NCBI RefSeq assembly: GCF_014644735.1
Contig: NZ_BMKZ01000009.1
Location: forward strand, 1-64,000
Direction: 5' to 3'
DNA length: 64,000 nt
Origin: Caldalkalibacillus thermarum
GTDB lineage: Bacteria > Bacillota > Bacilli > Caldalkalibacillales > Caldalkalibacillaceae
The notes beneath the pieces are model-generated. The model saw only the letters and a list, made by a program, of their open reading frames with translations, had not been told where the DNA came from and did not search any database. Shown in pieces: positions 8,338 to 16,069 of this stretch. Position 1 is the stretch's first letter, and every line of letters begins with the position of its first letter. The translations under genes and the position numbers were made by a program.

Positions 8338-8532
8338 ATGGGAAAAAATACAATCGAAAAAAAGGTTTTGGCGGTTCTGACGACTAATCCGTCAAAAGTG
8401 GCCGGTGGTGTTCCCATTTTTATTTTTAATACAGAGGATGAAGTTCAGCAAAGGATGCGCATGTTTGAAAGCATTTTAGGTGGAATGGGGCATCAAATCG
8501 ATCCGGAAGTGTATGTGGTGGTCCGCCATTGA
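8338..8532 (+). CDS. Small partner ('capping complex subunit') of the YIEGIA protein
   Basis: A 64-residue soluble protein. Its N-terminal half (KVLAVLTTNPSKVAGGVPIF) forms a compact beta-alpha fold with a glycine-rich turn, and the C-terminus ends in hydrophobic VYVVV. The placement six bases after the YIEGIA gene and the size match a protein family named as a capping complex subunit for YIEGIA proteins. That name comes from recalled family annotation and the biochemical role is not shown by this sequence. ATG 8338 is preceded by GGGAGG. Confidence 0.7.
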   Translation: MGKNTIEKKVLAVLTTNPSKVAGGVPIFIFNTEDEVQQRMRMFESILGGMGHQIDPEVYVVVRH

Positions 8533-8542
8533 GCACAAGGCA

Positions 8543-8824
8543 TTGAAGAAAAAACTGTACCTGGGTAGAGGAAATGGAGTAAAAGAATTGGAGGCAGCCT
8601 GGCGGGAAGTTCATGGTGAAGCCATCAGTGATCATCAATTGTCCTCTTATCTCAAACTGCCCCAGGGTTCGTTGGTGCCCATTGGCTTAAATGGATCAAA
8701 CCAGTTTGTTTATTGGGCGGCAGTCGGAGAGGCACAAGCGATTTGTAAACAGGCTTTGGCAGATTTTTGGCCGTTGGTTGGGGATTCTATGGCCAATTGG
8801 ATTGTGGTGGAAAGATGCGAATAA
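8543..8824 (+). CDS. Unknown protein between the YIEGIA unit and DUF3189
   Basis: About 93 residues that I do not recognise. The frame is open and codon use resembles that of its neighbours. TTG 8543 is the best start in the gap after the preceding stop codon (8530-8532), but the Shine-Dalgarno match is weak (AAGG); ATT 8528 or ATG 8480 inside the previous gene are alternatives. The sequence has an amphipathic helix (GVKELEAAWREVHGE), a QLSSYLKLP segment and a Trp-rich end, with no membrane helix. Its stop codon overlaps the start of the next gene by ten bases, so the two are likely translationally coupled. Confidence 0.55.
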   Translation: MKKKLYLGRGNGVKELEAAWREVHGEAISDHQLSSYLKLPQGSLVPIGLNGSNQFVYWAAVGEAQAICKQALADFWPLVGDSMANWIVVERCE

Positions 8825-9333
8825 CTCAATCAGGCATGCACATTATTTATCACTGTTATGGGAGTGCCCACTCCTCTATTATTGCTGCGGCCATTCATCT
8901 GGGCCGGCTCCCGTCTGACCGGGTTCCAGACAAGGAAGAGATACTGGCCTTACCTGATTTTGATACCACCAGAGATGATTCGTTGGGCCATATTTTTTTT
9001 AAGGGGCGGGATGAGAAGGGCCATGCCATCTATACGGCAGGAATGGGGCGCCATCACCAGACCGTTAAGCGTTTACTGCTGGAGATGATCCGGCTCAATA
9101 ATGGTCCTGAATCCTCTTTTAAGTTTGTTGAAGCCCTCCCCTCCATCAATAAACTGGCCAAATTGGGGGGCGCACTTTCCCGGCGCTATGGGTTGGTGAT
9201 GATTGGCCGCCCCCTGGCTGCCATAGGCATCATGCAGAGTTATCAGCATCTGGTTGAGCTGGTGCATAAAACAAAAGAAGAGGTTAAGAACCAGGAAAAA
9301 GGGTCAGAAAGCACAGAAAGAAAAAGAAGTTGA
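8815..9333 (+). CDS. DUF3189-family protein
   Basis: A 172-residue protein starting at ATG 8815, inside the end of the preceding gene. The N-terminal strand [20 protein letters not shown] resembles the start of a phosphate-binding Rossmann-like fold, and [21 protein letters not shown] is a conserved-looking core. The C-terminus is a charged tail. The family is of unknown function and recurs in spore-forming Firmicutes. Its place in the yphA-YIEGIA block suggests a sporulation-associated role, which is inference from neighbours only. Confidence 0.7.
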   Translation: MRITQSGMHIIYHCYGSAHSSIIAAAIHLGRLPSDRVPDKEEILALPDFDTTRDDSLGHIFFKGRDEKGHAIYTAGMGRHHQTVKRLLLEMIRLNNGPESSFKFVEALPSINKLAKLGGALSRRYGLVMIGRPLAAIGIMQSYQHLVELVHKTKEEVKNQEKGSESTERKRS

Positions 9334-9410
9334 TTGTCACTTCAAGTCAGCTTATGATAAAAAAAGGTAAAAGCTTGAGCTCGATGTATAGGAAAGGTTG
9401 TGGTTTTGAT

Positions 9411-10721
9411 ATGGCTAAACCGGTTGTCGCCATTGTGGGCCGGCCAAATGTCGGCAAATCAACGATTTTTAACCGTATTGTGGGAAAACGGGTGTCCATC
9501 GTTGAGGACACTCCCGGCGTCACCCGGGACCGGCTGTACAGTTCCGCCGAATGGCTGGATCATGAGTTTAACATCATTGATACTGGTGGTATTGAACTGG
9601 ATGACGACGATCAGCTGCTGAAGCAAGTGAGACAACAGGCTGAACTGGCTATTGATGAAGCCCATGTCATTATTTTTATCGTCGACGCTAAAGCAGGCCT
9701 GACACCGGCTGATGAAGAGATTGCCCGTATCTTGTACAAATCGCAAAAACCTGTGGTTGTTGCCGTCAATAAAGTAGATCACCCTAAACAAAGGGATGCT
9801 GTTTATGATTTTTATGCTTTGGGATTTGGTGAGCCAGTGCCGGTTTCAGGGGTGCATGGCACCGGACTGGGTGATCTGCTGGACAAGGTGGCCGAATCTT
9901 TTCCAGAGCAGGAAGAAGAGGATTATGATGACGATGTCATTCGCATTGCTGTCATCGGCAGACCGAATGTTGGCAAATCATCCCTGGTCAATGCCCTCTT
10001 GGGAGAAGAGCGGGTGATTGTCAGCGATGTAGCCGGAACCACCCGTGATGCCATCGACACGATGCTGGAAAGGGATGGACAAACGTTTGTCTTGATCGAT
10101 ACAGCGGGGATGCGCAAACGGGGCAAGGTGTATGAAAAGACGGAAAAATACAGTGTCTTGCGGGCCTTAAGGGCGATTGAACGTTGTGACGTCGTGCTGA
10201 TGGTTTTAAATGCCGAAGAGGGTATCCGGGAGCAGGACAAACGGATTGCTGGATATGCCCTCGAGGCTGGCCGGGGTATGATTTTCGTGGTCAATAAATG
10301 GGACGCGATCGAGAAAGATGAACGCACCCATACTCTGTTTACCCGTCAAATACGGGATCATTTTCAGTTTGTCGATTATGCGCCCATTTTGTTTGTGTCG
10401 GCCAAAACAAAGCAGCGCATCCATACCATCCTGCCCAAAGTAAAAGCGGTGGCAGAACAACATGCCTTAAGGATTCCCACTCATGTTTTTAATGATTTAC
10501 TGATGGATGCCATAACCCTTAATCCTCCGCCAACAGATAAGGGCCGGCGTTTGAAAATTAAATATGGCACTCAGGTCAGTGTCAAGCCGCCAACGTTTGT
10601 CTTATTTGTCAACGATCCCGAACTGATGCATTTTTCTTATGAACGCTATCTGATCAATAAAATCCGCGAAGCATTTCCGTATGAGGGCACACCTATCCGT
10701 CTTTTGTTAAGGAAAAAATAG
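9411..10721 (+). CDS. der: Ribosome-assembly GTPase Der (EngA)
   Basis: Essential double GTPase acting in 50S subunit maturation. From ATG 9411 it has 436 residues, the normal length, with G1 motifs GRPNVGKST at residues 10-18 and GRPNVGKSS near 183-191. [11 protein letters not shown] is the second switch II and NKWDAI the second G4. A KH-like domain follows (residues about 350-436). Upstream in-frame starts exist as far as 9330 but would add residues absent from the family. plsY follows 21 bases later. Confidence 0.97.
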   Translation: MAKPVVAIVGRPNVGKSTIFNRIVGKRVSIVEDTPGVTRDRLYSSAEWLDHEFNIIDTGGIELDDDDQLLKQVRQQAELAIDEAHVIIFIVDAKAGLTPADEEIARILYKSQKPVVVAVNKVDHPKQRDAVYDFYALGFGEPVPVSGVHGTGLGDLLDKVAESFPEQEEEDYDDDVIRIAVIGRPNVGKSSLVNALLGEERVIVSDVAGTTRDAIDTMLERDGQTFVLIDTAGMRKRGKVYEKTEKYSVLRALRAIERCDVVLMVLNAEEGIREQDKRIAGYALEAGRGMIFVVNKWDAIEKDERTHTLFTRQIRDHFQFVDYAPILFVSAKTKQRIHTILPKVKAVAEQHALRIPTHVFNDLLMDAITLNPPPTDKGRRLKIKYGTQVSVKPPTFVLFVNDPELMHFSYERYLINKIREAFPYEGTPIRLLLRKK

Positions 10722-10742
10722 AAAAAACTAGGAGAGGAGATT

Positions 10743-11363
10743 ATGGCAACGTTCATATTACCTGTTTTTTTGATCGTTCTAAGCTATGGTTTAGGCTCGA
10801 TCAGCTTTAGTTATATTGTCAGCCGCAAAATAGCCGGAATCGACATTAGGGAACACGGCTCCAAGAATGCAGGTGCAACGAATACGCTGCGGGTGCTAGG
10901 AGTGGGACCGGCCGTTCTCGTTTTAGTTTTGGATGCTTTAAAGGGCAGTCTGGCTGTCCTCTTGTCACTCTACCTGACCCATGATCCTGTGTGGCCAGTG
11001 CTTGCCGGTTTGGCGGCCATCGTTGGCCATAATTGGCCAGTCTTTTTCGGGTTTAAAGGGGGTAAGGGAGTTGCCACCACGATTGGTGTGGTCGCTGTTT
11101 TAACTTTTTTGCCTGGTTTGTTGGCAGGTATCGTGGCTATTTTAGCCATTGTCATATTCCGCTATGTATCCTTGGGATCTTTAATTTTTGTCACCTTGCT
11201 GCCGCTGATGATTGTTTTGCTTGACCGTCTGACTGCACTGTCCTATCCAACAGTATATGTTATCGGGGTTTTTGTCATTATGATCCTCTCCTATATTCGT
11301 CACCGGTCTAATATTGTTCGTCTTATCCGTGGTGAAGAAAACAAGATAGGGGGAACGACATGA
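10743..11363 (+). CDS. plsY: Acyl phosphate:glycerol-3-phosphate acyltransferase PlsY
   Basis: Integral membrane enzyme that transfers an acyl group from acyl phosphate to glycerol-3-phosphate, the first acylation of phospholipid synthesis. The 206-residue protein has about five membrane segments and the three family motifs: GSISFSYI near residue 18, GSKNAGATNTLRV near 39-51 and GHNWPVFFGFKGGKGVAT near 97-114. It overlaps gpsA by four bases; GpsA makes its substrate, so the pair is functionally coupled. In B. subtilis plsY is elsewhere, so this der-plsY-gpsA order resembles other Firmicutes. Confidence 0.95.
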   Translation: MATFILPVFLIVLSYGLGSISFSYIVSRKIAGIDIREHGSKNAGATNTLRVLGVGPAVLVLVLDALKGSLAVLLSLYLTHDPVWPVLAGLAAIVGHNWPVFFGFKGGKGVATTIGVVAVLTFLPGLLAGIVAILAIVIFRYVSLGSLIFVTLLPLMIVLLDRLTALSYPTVYVIGVFVIMILSYIRHRSNIVRLIRGEENKIGGTT

Positions 11364-12397
11364 GTAAAGTTGCAGTGATTGGGGCAGGGAGTTGGGGAAC
11401 CGCCCTTTCCATTGTTTTAGCTGATAACGGCTGTGAAGTAGCCATTTACGCCCGCCGGCAGGAACAAGTGGATGAAATCAACCACCAGCATACCAACCAC
11501 CGCTATTTGCCGGATATTACTCTGCCGGCTAACATTGTGGCCTACCCGTCTTACCGCCAGGTGTTAGAAGGCGCTCAATATGTTCTCATTGCGCTTCCCA
11601 CTGCAGCGATCCGTACGGCACTAAGGGAGATGGTTAAAGAGCTGGATCATTGCCCGCTTCTGATTCATTCGTCAAAAGGGCTGGAACCTGACACGTATAA
11701 GCGTGTTTCTGAAATGATTGCGGAGGAGGTACCAGAGTCAAAACGGAGAGGCATTGTTGTGTTGTCTGGCCCCAGCCATGCCGAAGAGGTGAGCCGGCGC
11801 TCCCCGACCACAGTGGTTGTTGCCGCACCTGAGCTTAAACAGGCAGAGGAAGTTCAGGATCTGTTTATCAATCAGCACTTTCGTGTCTATACCAACACCG
11901 ATATGTTAGGTGTTGAGATTGGAGGGGCCTTAAAAAATATCATCGCTTTGGGCGCCGGATTATCAGATGGATTGGGGTACGGTGATAATGCCAAAGCAGC
12001 TCTGATGACCAGGGGATTGACAGAGATCGCCAGATTGGGCGTGCAGATGGGAGCCCATCCTTTAACCTTTGCCGGATTGGCTGGTGTAGGGGATCTGATC
12101 GTGACCTGTACCAGCCGTCATTCCCGTAACTGGCGCTGTGGCTATGCCATTGGACAAGGGAAGCCCTTGAATGAGGTGTTGCAATCAATGGGTATGGTGG
12201 TGGAAGGTGTGCGGACAACCAAGGCCGCTTATCAGATTGCTCAAAACAAGAAGGTAGAGATGCCTATCACCAAGGAGCTGTACCATGTGCTCTTTGAAGG
12301 GAAATCGCCCCGGCAGGCTGTTGATGATCTCATGCGACGGGGCCGCACCCATGAAATGGAATCCCGCTTTTTTGATGATTTTAATCGTTATTTCTAA
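11360..12397 (+). CDS. gpsA: Glycerol-3-phosphate dehydrogenase [NAD(P)+]
   Basis: Reduces dihydroxyacetone phosphate to sn-glycerol-3-phosphate for phospholipid synthesis. The 345-residue cytosolic enzyme starts with the dinucleotide-binding motif GAGSWGTAL (residues 8-16). GPSHAEEV and GALKNIIALGAGL (catalytic Lys in the latter, near residue 192) are family motifs. The start ATG 11360 overlaps the plsY stop. Confidence 0.97.
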   Translation: MSKVAVIGAGSWGTALSIVLADNGCEVAIYARRQEQVDEINHQHTNHRYLPDITLPANIVAYPSYRQVLEGAQYVLIALPTAAIRTALREMVKELDHCPLLIHSSKGLEPDTYKRVSEMIAEEVPESKRRGIVVLSGPSHAEEVSRRSPTTVVVAAPELKQAEEVQDLFINQHFRVYTNTDMLGVEIGGALKNIIALGAGLSDGLGYGDNAKAALMTRGLTEIARLGVQMGAHPLTFAGLAGVGDLIVTCTSRHSRNWRCGYAIGQGKPLNEVLQSMGMVVEGVRTTKAAYQIAQNKKVEMPITKELYHVLFEGKSPRQAVDDLMRRGRTHEMESRFFDDFNRYF

Positions 12398-12414
12398 TCT
12401 TGAGGGAGGTCACC

Positions 12415-12435
12415 ATGCTCTCTCCCGTTACATAA
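12415..12435 (+). other. Possible six-codon mini-ORF after gpsA
   Basis: ATG CTC TCT CCC GTT ACA TAA, five bases after a strong GAGGGAGG site at 12402-12409. The site itself can pair with CTCCC at 12422-12426. It may be a leader peptide or a chance occurrence. Confidence 0.25.
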
Positions 12436-12469
12436 GATATGATGAGACATTCGTTAGGGAGGGTATGTG

Positions 12470-12748
12470 GTGGCGAAAAGAAAAGACTCTAATAACTTTT
12501 TTGATCAAGTGGAAAAGAAAACAAACGTGTCGGAGAAGGACTTAAAAGCATTAGCGAGTAAAGTAAACCCTGAGGACCTTCAGAATGAAAAAAAGGTGCG
12601 GGAATTAATTGCTCAAGTAGCGGCCTTGGCAGGCATTCCAGTCTCAAAAGAGAAAGAAGACCAAATTGTTCATTTTCTGGTTACACATCAACCCAATATG
12701 GAAGAGATGCAGGCCATGCTTCGCATGTTTCTGGCGCCCAAAAAATAG
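12470..12748 (+). CDS. SpoVIF-like protein (YphE position)
   Basis: A 92-residue, mostly helical soluble protein with NNFFDQVEKKTNV near the N-terminus, then VREL..QVA and PVSKEKEDQIV segments, the layout of the stage VI sporulation protein F family (SpoVIF, involved in spore coat assembly in B. subtilis). GTG 12470 is seven bases after GGAGG; GTG 12467 is also in frame. The position after gpsA corresponds to yphE. A terminator about 95 bases downstream closes the unit. Confidence 0.7.
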   Translation: MAKRKDSNNFFDQVEKKTNVSEKDLKALASKVNPEDLQNEKKVRELIAQVAALAGIPVSKEKEDQIVHFLVTHQPNMEEMQAMLRMFLAPKK

Positions 12749-12842
12749 CAGCGTGGGCAGCTGTTGTGACAAGCTTTGTCAACTCCACATAGCATAGTAC
12801 TGCTAAACAAGAAGGGTTCAAAAAACAAGGAAAGGCACAGTT

Positions 12843-12877
12843 AAACGAGAGTGCGCGCTGGGCTTGCTCTCGTTTTT
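12843..12877 (+). terminator. Terminator after the SpoVIF-like gene
   Basis: Perfect 9-bp stem AAACGAGAG/CTCTCGTTT with a 15-base GC-rich loop; the T run continues for two further bases after the stem. Confidence 0.75.
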
Positions 12878-12979
12878 GCTATCATTTACCTCATCTTACG
12901 CTGATTGCAATGTATGGCACTTGATGAGCGTTGAACACTAATGAAAAAAGGCCAAAATGAATATTTTACGTGATAGGGC

Positions 12980-13008
12980 TTGTTTTTCACCAGGAATAAG
13001 TGTATTAT
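12980..13008 (+). promoter_or_regulatory. SigmaA promoter of mntR
   Basis: TTGTTT, exactly 17 bases, then TATTAT. The start point would be near 13015, about 70 bases before the mntR start codon. Confidence 0.6.
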
Positions 13009-13083
13009 CAGTAATGCGCACGCATGGAATTTATGGCATTATTTTTTAACAGTGTTTTGTGTCTGTGTGAGGGGGAACGGAAG

Positions 13084-13539
13084 GTGCCAACACCAAGCAT
13101 GGAAGATTATTTGGAGCAAATCTATTCATTAATTCAAGAAAAAGGATATGCCCGGGTCTCTGATATTGCCGAAGCTTTGAATGTTCACCCCTCGTCCGTG
13201 ACAAAAATGGTGCAGAAACTGGATCAGAATAAATATCTTGTTTATGAGAAATACAGAGGGCTCATTTTGACACCAAAAGGAAAAAAGATCGGCAAACGTT
13301 TGGTAGACCGGCATACCCTGCTGGAAGAATTTTTGCAAATGATCGGTGTACCTGAAGAAAATATCTATAAAGACGTGGAAGGTATTGAACATCATCTGAG
13401 CAAGGATTCGATCACATGCATTGAATACCTGGTTCAATACTTTCAGGAGGATCCTAAACGCTTGGAAGACTTGCTGATGATCAAGCAAAGGAATGAACAG
13501 GAGGACGAGGAGAAAGCATCAGATGTCTCAGACATTTGA
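13084..13539 (+). CDS. mntR: Manganese transport regulator MntR
   Basis: DtxR-family repressor that represses manganese uptake genes when bound to Mn(II). GTG 13084 gives the family N-terminus [14 protein letters not shown] and 151 residues in total. The N-terminal winged helix ([19 protein letters not shown]) binds DNA. Metal ligands expected from B. subtilis MntR are visible: Asp8, Glu11, and the EGIEHHLS segment in the dimerisation domain. The C-terminal tail is acidic. A terminator hairpin overlaps the final codons. In B. subtilis the gene before mntR is lipM, which is absent here. Confidence 0.95.
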   Translation: MPTPSMEDYLEQIYSLIQEKGYARVSDIAEALNVHPSSVTKMVQKLDQNKYLVYEKYRGLILTPKGKKIGKRLVDRHTLLEEFLQMIGVPEENIYKDVEGIEHHLSKDSITCIEYLVQYFQEDPKRLEDLLMIKQRNEQEDEEKASDVSDI

Positions 13540-13549
13540 TGCTTTTTTT
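13516..13549 (+). terminator. Terminator overlapping the mntR stop codon
   Basis: Stem GCATCAGATGTC/GACATTTGATGC with one G-U pair, 3-base loop and seven T residues. The TGA stop (13537-13539) lies within the descending arm. Confidence 0.9.
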
Positions 13550-13628
13550 GGTTCAGAGTGGCCCTGATGTCATGATGTGTGCTTGAGCATATAATGGTTA
13601 AATAGAGTGATGATTGGAGGGGGACCAC

Positions 13629-14576
13629 TTGCTCAAGTGTGATGCGGTATTTGCAGGTGGCGGGGTGAAAGGCATTGCCTTTATTGGGGCCATTCGGGAA
13701 ACGGAAGAAAGGGGATACCAGTTTCAACGTGTAGCTGGAACGTCAGCTGGCTCCATTATGGCTGCCTTGCTTGCCGCAGGATATTCGGGAAAAGAGATGG
13801 AGGGGCTTTTAGAAGAGTTATCATTTCCTGCATTTTTGCAAGCGGATTGGATCGGGCGCCTGCCGGGGATAGGCAAGCCCTTGAATATTCTGTTCCGCAA
13901 TGGCATGTACAATACTGCCGGTCTTGAGCAATGGATAAGAGACAAGTTAATCAAAAAAGGCATTTGGAGTTTTGGTGATCTGCCGGAGGGAAAATTGAAA
14001 ATTATTGCTTCTGACATTACCAATGGAAGGATCATGATTATTCCTGATGATCTCCCTTTTTATGACCTCGACCCTGCTCCATTTCCGATTGCTCGAGCGG
14101 TTAGAATGAGCTGTTCGATTCCTTATTTTTTTCAGCCTGTCATGATAAATCAAAACAAAAAAAAAGTTGTTGTGGTTGACGGGGGGCTATTGAGCAATTA
14201 CCCCATTTGGATATTTGATTCCAAACAGACTCCCCGCTGGCCCACATTCGGATTCCGCTTAAAGGGGGCTGATCGTTATCAGCCAATGAAAATTTCAGGA
14301 CCGTTCAGCATGTTTAAGGCCATCTTTACCACCATGATGGAAGCTCACGACCGTCGTCATATTGAAGACCATGATGCCATTCGCACAGTGTTTATTTCCG
14401 TTGAAAATATAAGGGCTACTGACTTTCATTTAACGCTGGAACAAAAACAAAAGCTCGTCCGCTTGGGACGAGAGGAAGCGAAGCGCTTTTTTGACCAATG
14501 GAGTTTTTCAAATTATATCTCCCGCTACAGGCGGGCACCAGTGAACATTAAAAGCAAAAGTCAAAAGGGAGACTAA
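13629..14576 (+). CDS. yqhO: Patatin-like phospholipase YqhO
   Basis: A 315-residue serine hydrolase with the full patatin signature: oxyanion loop GGGVKG at residues 10-15, nucleophile motif GTSAGS at about 37-42, and the catalytic Asp in VDGGLLSNYP near 184. TTG 13629 lies six bases after GGAGGGGG. There is no signal peptide, so it is probably cytosolic or membrane-associated from the inside; lipid acyl hydrolase activity is expected from the family but the substrate is unknown. The location between mntR and yqhP matches B. subtilis. Confidence 0.92.
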   Translation: MLKCDAVFAGGGVKGIAFIGAIRETEERGYQFQRVAGTSAGSIMAALLAAGYSGKEMEGLLEELSFPAFLQADWIGRLPGIGKPLNILFRNGMYNTAGLEQWIRDKLIKKGIWSFGDLPEGKLKIIASDITNGRIMIIPDDLPFYDLDPAPFPIARAVRMSCSIPYFFQPVMINQNKKKVVVVDGGLLSNYPIWIFDSKQTPRWPTFGFRLKGADRYQPMKISGPFSMFKAIFTTMMEAHDRRHIEDHDAIRTVFISVENIRATDFHLTLEQKQKLVRLGREEAKRFFDQWSFSNYISRYRRAPVNIKSKSQKGD

Positions 14577-14614
14577 GGAAGTAAGCGGAACGAATTAACA
14601 GCTGGCACAAAGAC

Positions 14615-15007
14615 CTAGGAAGAAAAGGGTCTTTTCTTTTTGCCTTTATTTCCTTCAATCACTTTGAACGGGTAATCTTTTCGCTTTTGTCTCGGCTTTC
14701 TGTTTATCGCAGCCCTTTTGCCCGAAAGGGTGGGTATATCAAGATTGTGTCTGTTTTTGACCGAAGGCCTGGATACAGGTGGATGGTGGTGATGTGTGGG
14801 CTTGCCTTTGCGGTAAATATAACGATAGATCCCATAAAATGCAGCTAGCACCAAAACCAGCAAAACAGCATTGCTGGCCAGCCCTACAGGATCTTCCACC
14901 AAGCGGTAGATGAGCCCAAAGGCAGCTAGGCTGACAAAAAAAACGAAAAAAGGTTGTCTCAGTTGTAAAAGTGATCGATTGACTTGACGCACCATCATCA
15001 CCACCAT
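14615..15007 (-). CDS. yqhP: YqhP-like (SA1362-family) small membrane protein
   Basis: A 130-residue minus-strand protein with two hydrophobic segments near residues 20-36 and 45-62 and a long, very basic C-terminal tail containing HHHH and KKKR runs that should lie in the cytosol. The start is uncertain: several ATG and GTG codons occur in the first ten positions and the best GGTGGTG-like site favours an internal ATG near 14998. Position between yqhO and yqhQ identifies it. Function is unknown. Confidence 0.7.
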   Translation of the reverse strand: MVVMMVRQVNRSLLQLRQPFFVFFVSLAAFGLIYRLVEDPVGLASNAVLLVLVLAAFYGIYRYIYRKGKPTHHHHPPVSRPSVKNRHNLDIPTLSGKRAAINRKPRQKRKDYPFKVIEGNKGKKKRPFSS

Positions 15008-15030
15008 CCATTATAGGTTTATGCTGCAGG

Positions 15031-16017
15031 CTATGATTGATAGACGTATGGCCTGGCTTGATCAGTTTGAACCTGGTCAGCGGCCATGGGGTTGAGGGCC
15101 TGTTCCCTTTCCAGCAAACGTTTAAAAGAGGCGATGGCCACCTCAACTTGATCATCGGTGGGGTCTTTGGTTGTAAGTAACTGGACGGCCAACCCGGGAT
15201 ACCCTAAATATTTCAGGACGGGGATGTTCCGGCATTTATTAGTTAACTGTAACACTTCATAGGACACACCAATGACAACAGGGATAAGGGCCAAGCGATA
15301 GAGTATACGCTCCCACAATGGTTCTGAAGGGACAAACAGATAAAGAAAGACACCGATGATGATGGTAAACAGGATAAAACTGCTTCCGCAACGGTAATGA
15401 AGCCGCGAGCAAGCCTGGACATGTTCAACCGTCAACGGTTTGTTCTGCTCATAACAATTGATCACCTTGTGCTCTGCTCCATGATATTGGAATAAGCGCT
15501 TCACCAGCGGTGTCAATGAGATGAGATAAATGTAGCCTAAGAGCAGCAAGGTTTTAATCATTCCCTCGATGAGGTTTTGCTCAATATGGCCAGGAAACCA
15601 GGCTTTAAACAGGGAATGGGCCATAATGGCCGGCAATGCGGTGAAAATGATTTTGCTCAGGGCAAAAGAAAGCACGCCAATGAAAGCAACACCCAGGATC
15701 ATCGTGAGTTTGGATTGTTTTACGTTAGCAAGTTGAGCATCATCCTCAGGATCTACATCATAACGTTCGGTGGAGAAATTTAAATGTTTGCTTCCATTGG
15801 CTGCTGCTTCAATCAAAGCCACATTACCACGGATAAGAGGAATTTTTTTTAACTGTTTCATCCATTCTCTTTCAGTTCTTTCCACTTCTAAGTAATCTAT
15901 ACGCCCATCTTTGCGGCGAATGGCGCTAACATATGCTTTCCTTCCAGCGAACATGACACCTTCTACGATCGCTTGTCCTCCGTATTGCGGTTTGGTTTCT
16001 GTGTTCACTGTGTCCAT
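15031..16017 (-). CDS. yqhQ: DUF1385 membrane protein YqhQ
   Basis: A 328-residue minus-strand protein. The family signature YGGQAIVEGVMF follows the start (residues 12-23), and the central FQYHGAEHKVINCYE with RLHYRCGSSFILF is the second conserved block; its His, Glu and Cys residues may form a metal or active site. Four to five membrane segments lie near residues 108-128, 140-175 and 210-260. ATG is at 16017 behind AAGAGGTGG on the minus strand. The biochemical role is not established. Confidence 0.9.
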   Translation of the reverse strand: MDTVNTETKPQYGGQAIVEGVMFAGRKAYVSAIRRKDGRIDYLEVERTEREWMKQLKKIPLIRGNVALIEAAANGSKHLNFSTERYDVDPEDDAQLANVKQSKLTMILGVAFIGVLSFALSKIIFTALPAIMAHSLFKAWFPGHIEQNLIEGMIKTLLLLGYIYLISLTPLVKRLFQYHGAEHKVINCYEQNKPLTVEHVQACSRLHYRCGSSFILFTIIIGVFLYLFVPSEPLWERILYRLALIPVVIGVSYEVLQLTNKCRNIPVLKYLGYPGLAVQLLTTKDPTDDQVEVAIASFKRLLEREQALNPMAADQVQTDQARPYVYQS

Positions 16018-16069
16018 GCCACCTCTTATATTTGTTTATTACCATTTTACATGAAAGCAAGGGCGCTGA

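Larger units (their letters stand above)
12749..13083 (+). other. 335-bp intergenic region at a synteny junction
   Basis: I find no credible gene here. It contains one intrinsic terminator (12843-12877) and one SigmaA promoter (12980-13008), each listed separately. Relative to B. subtilis, the left side belongs to the yph cluster and the right side to the yqh cluster, so the region marks a rearrangement junction. No insertion-sequence ends or target-site duplication are apparent. Confidence 0.6.
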
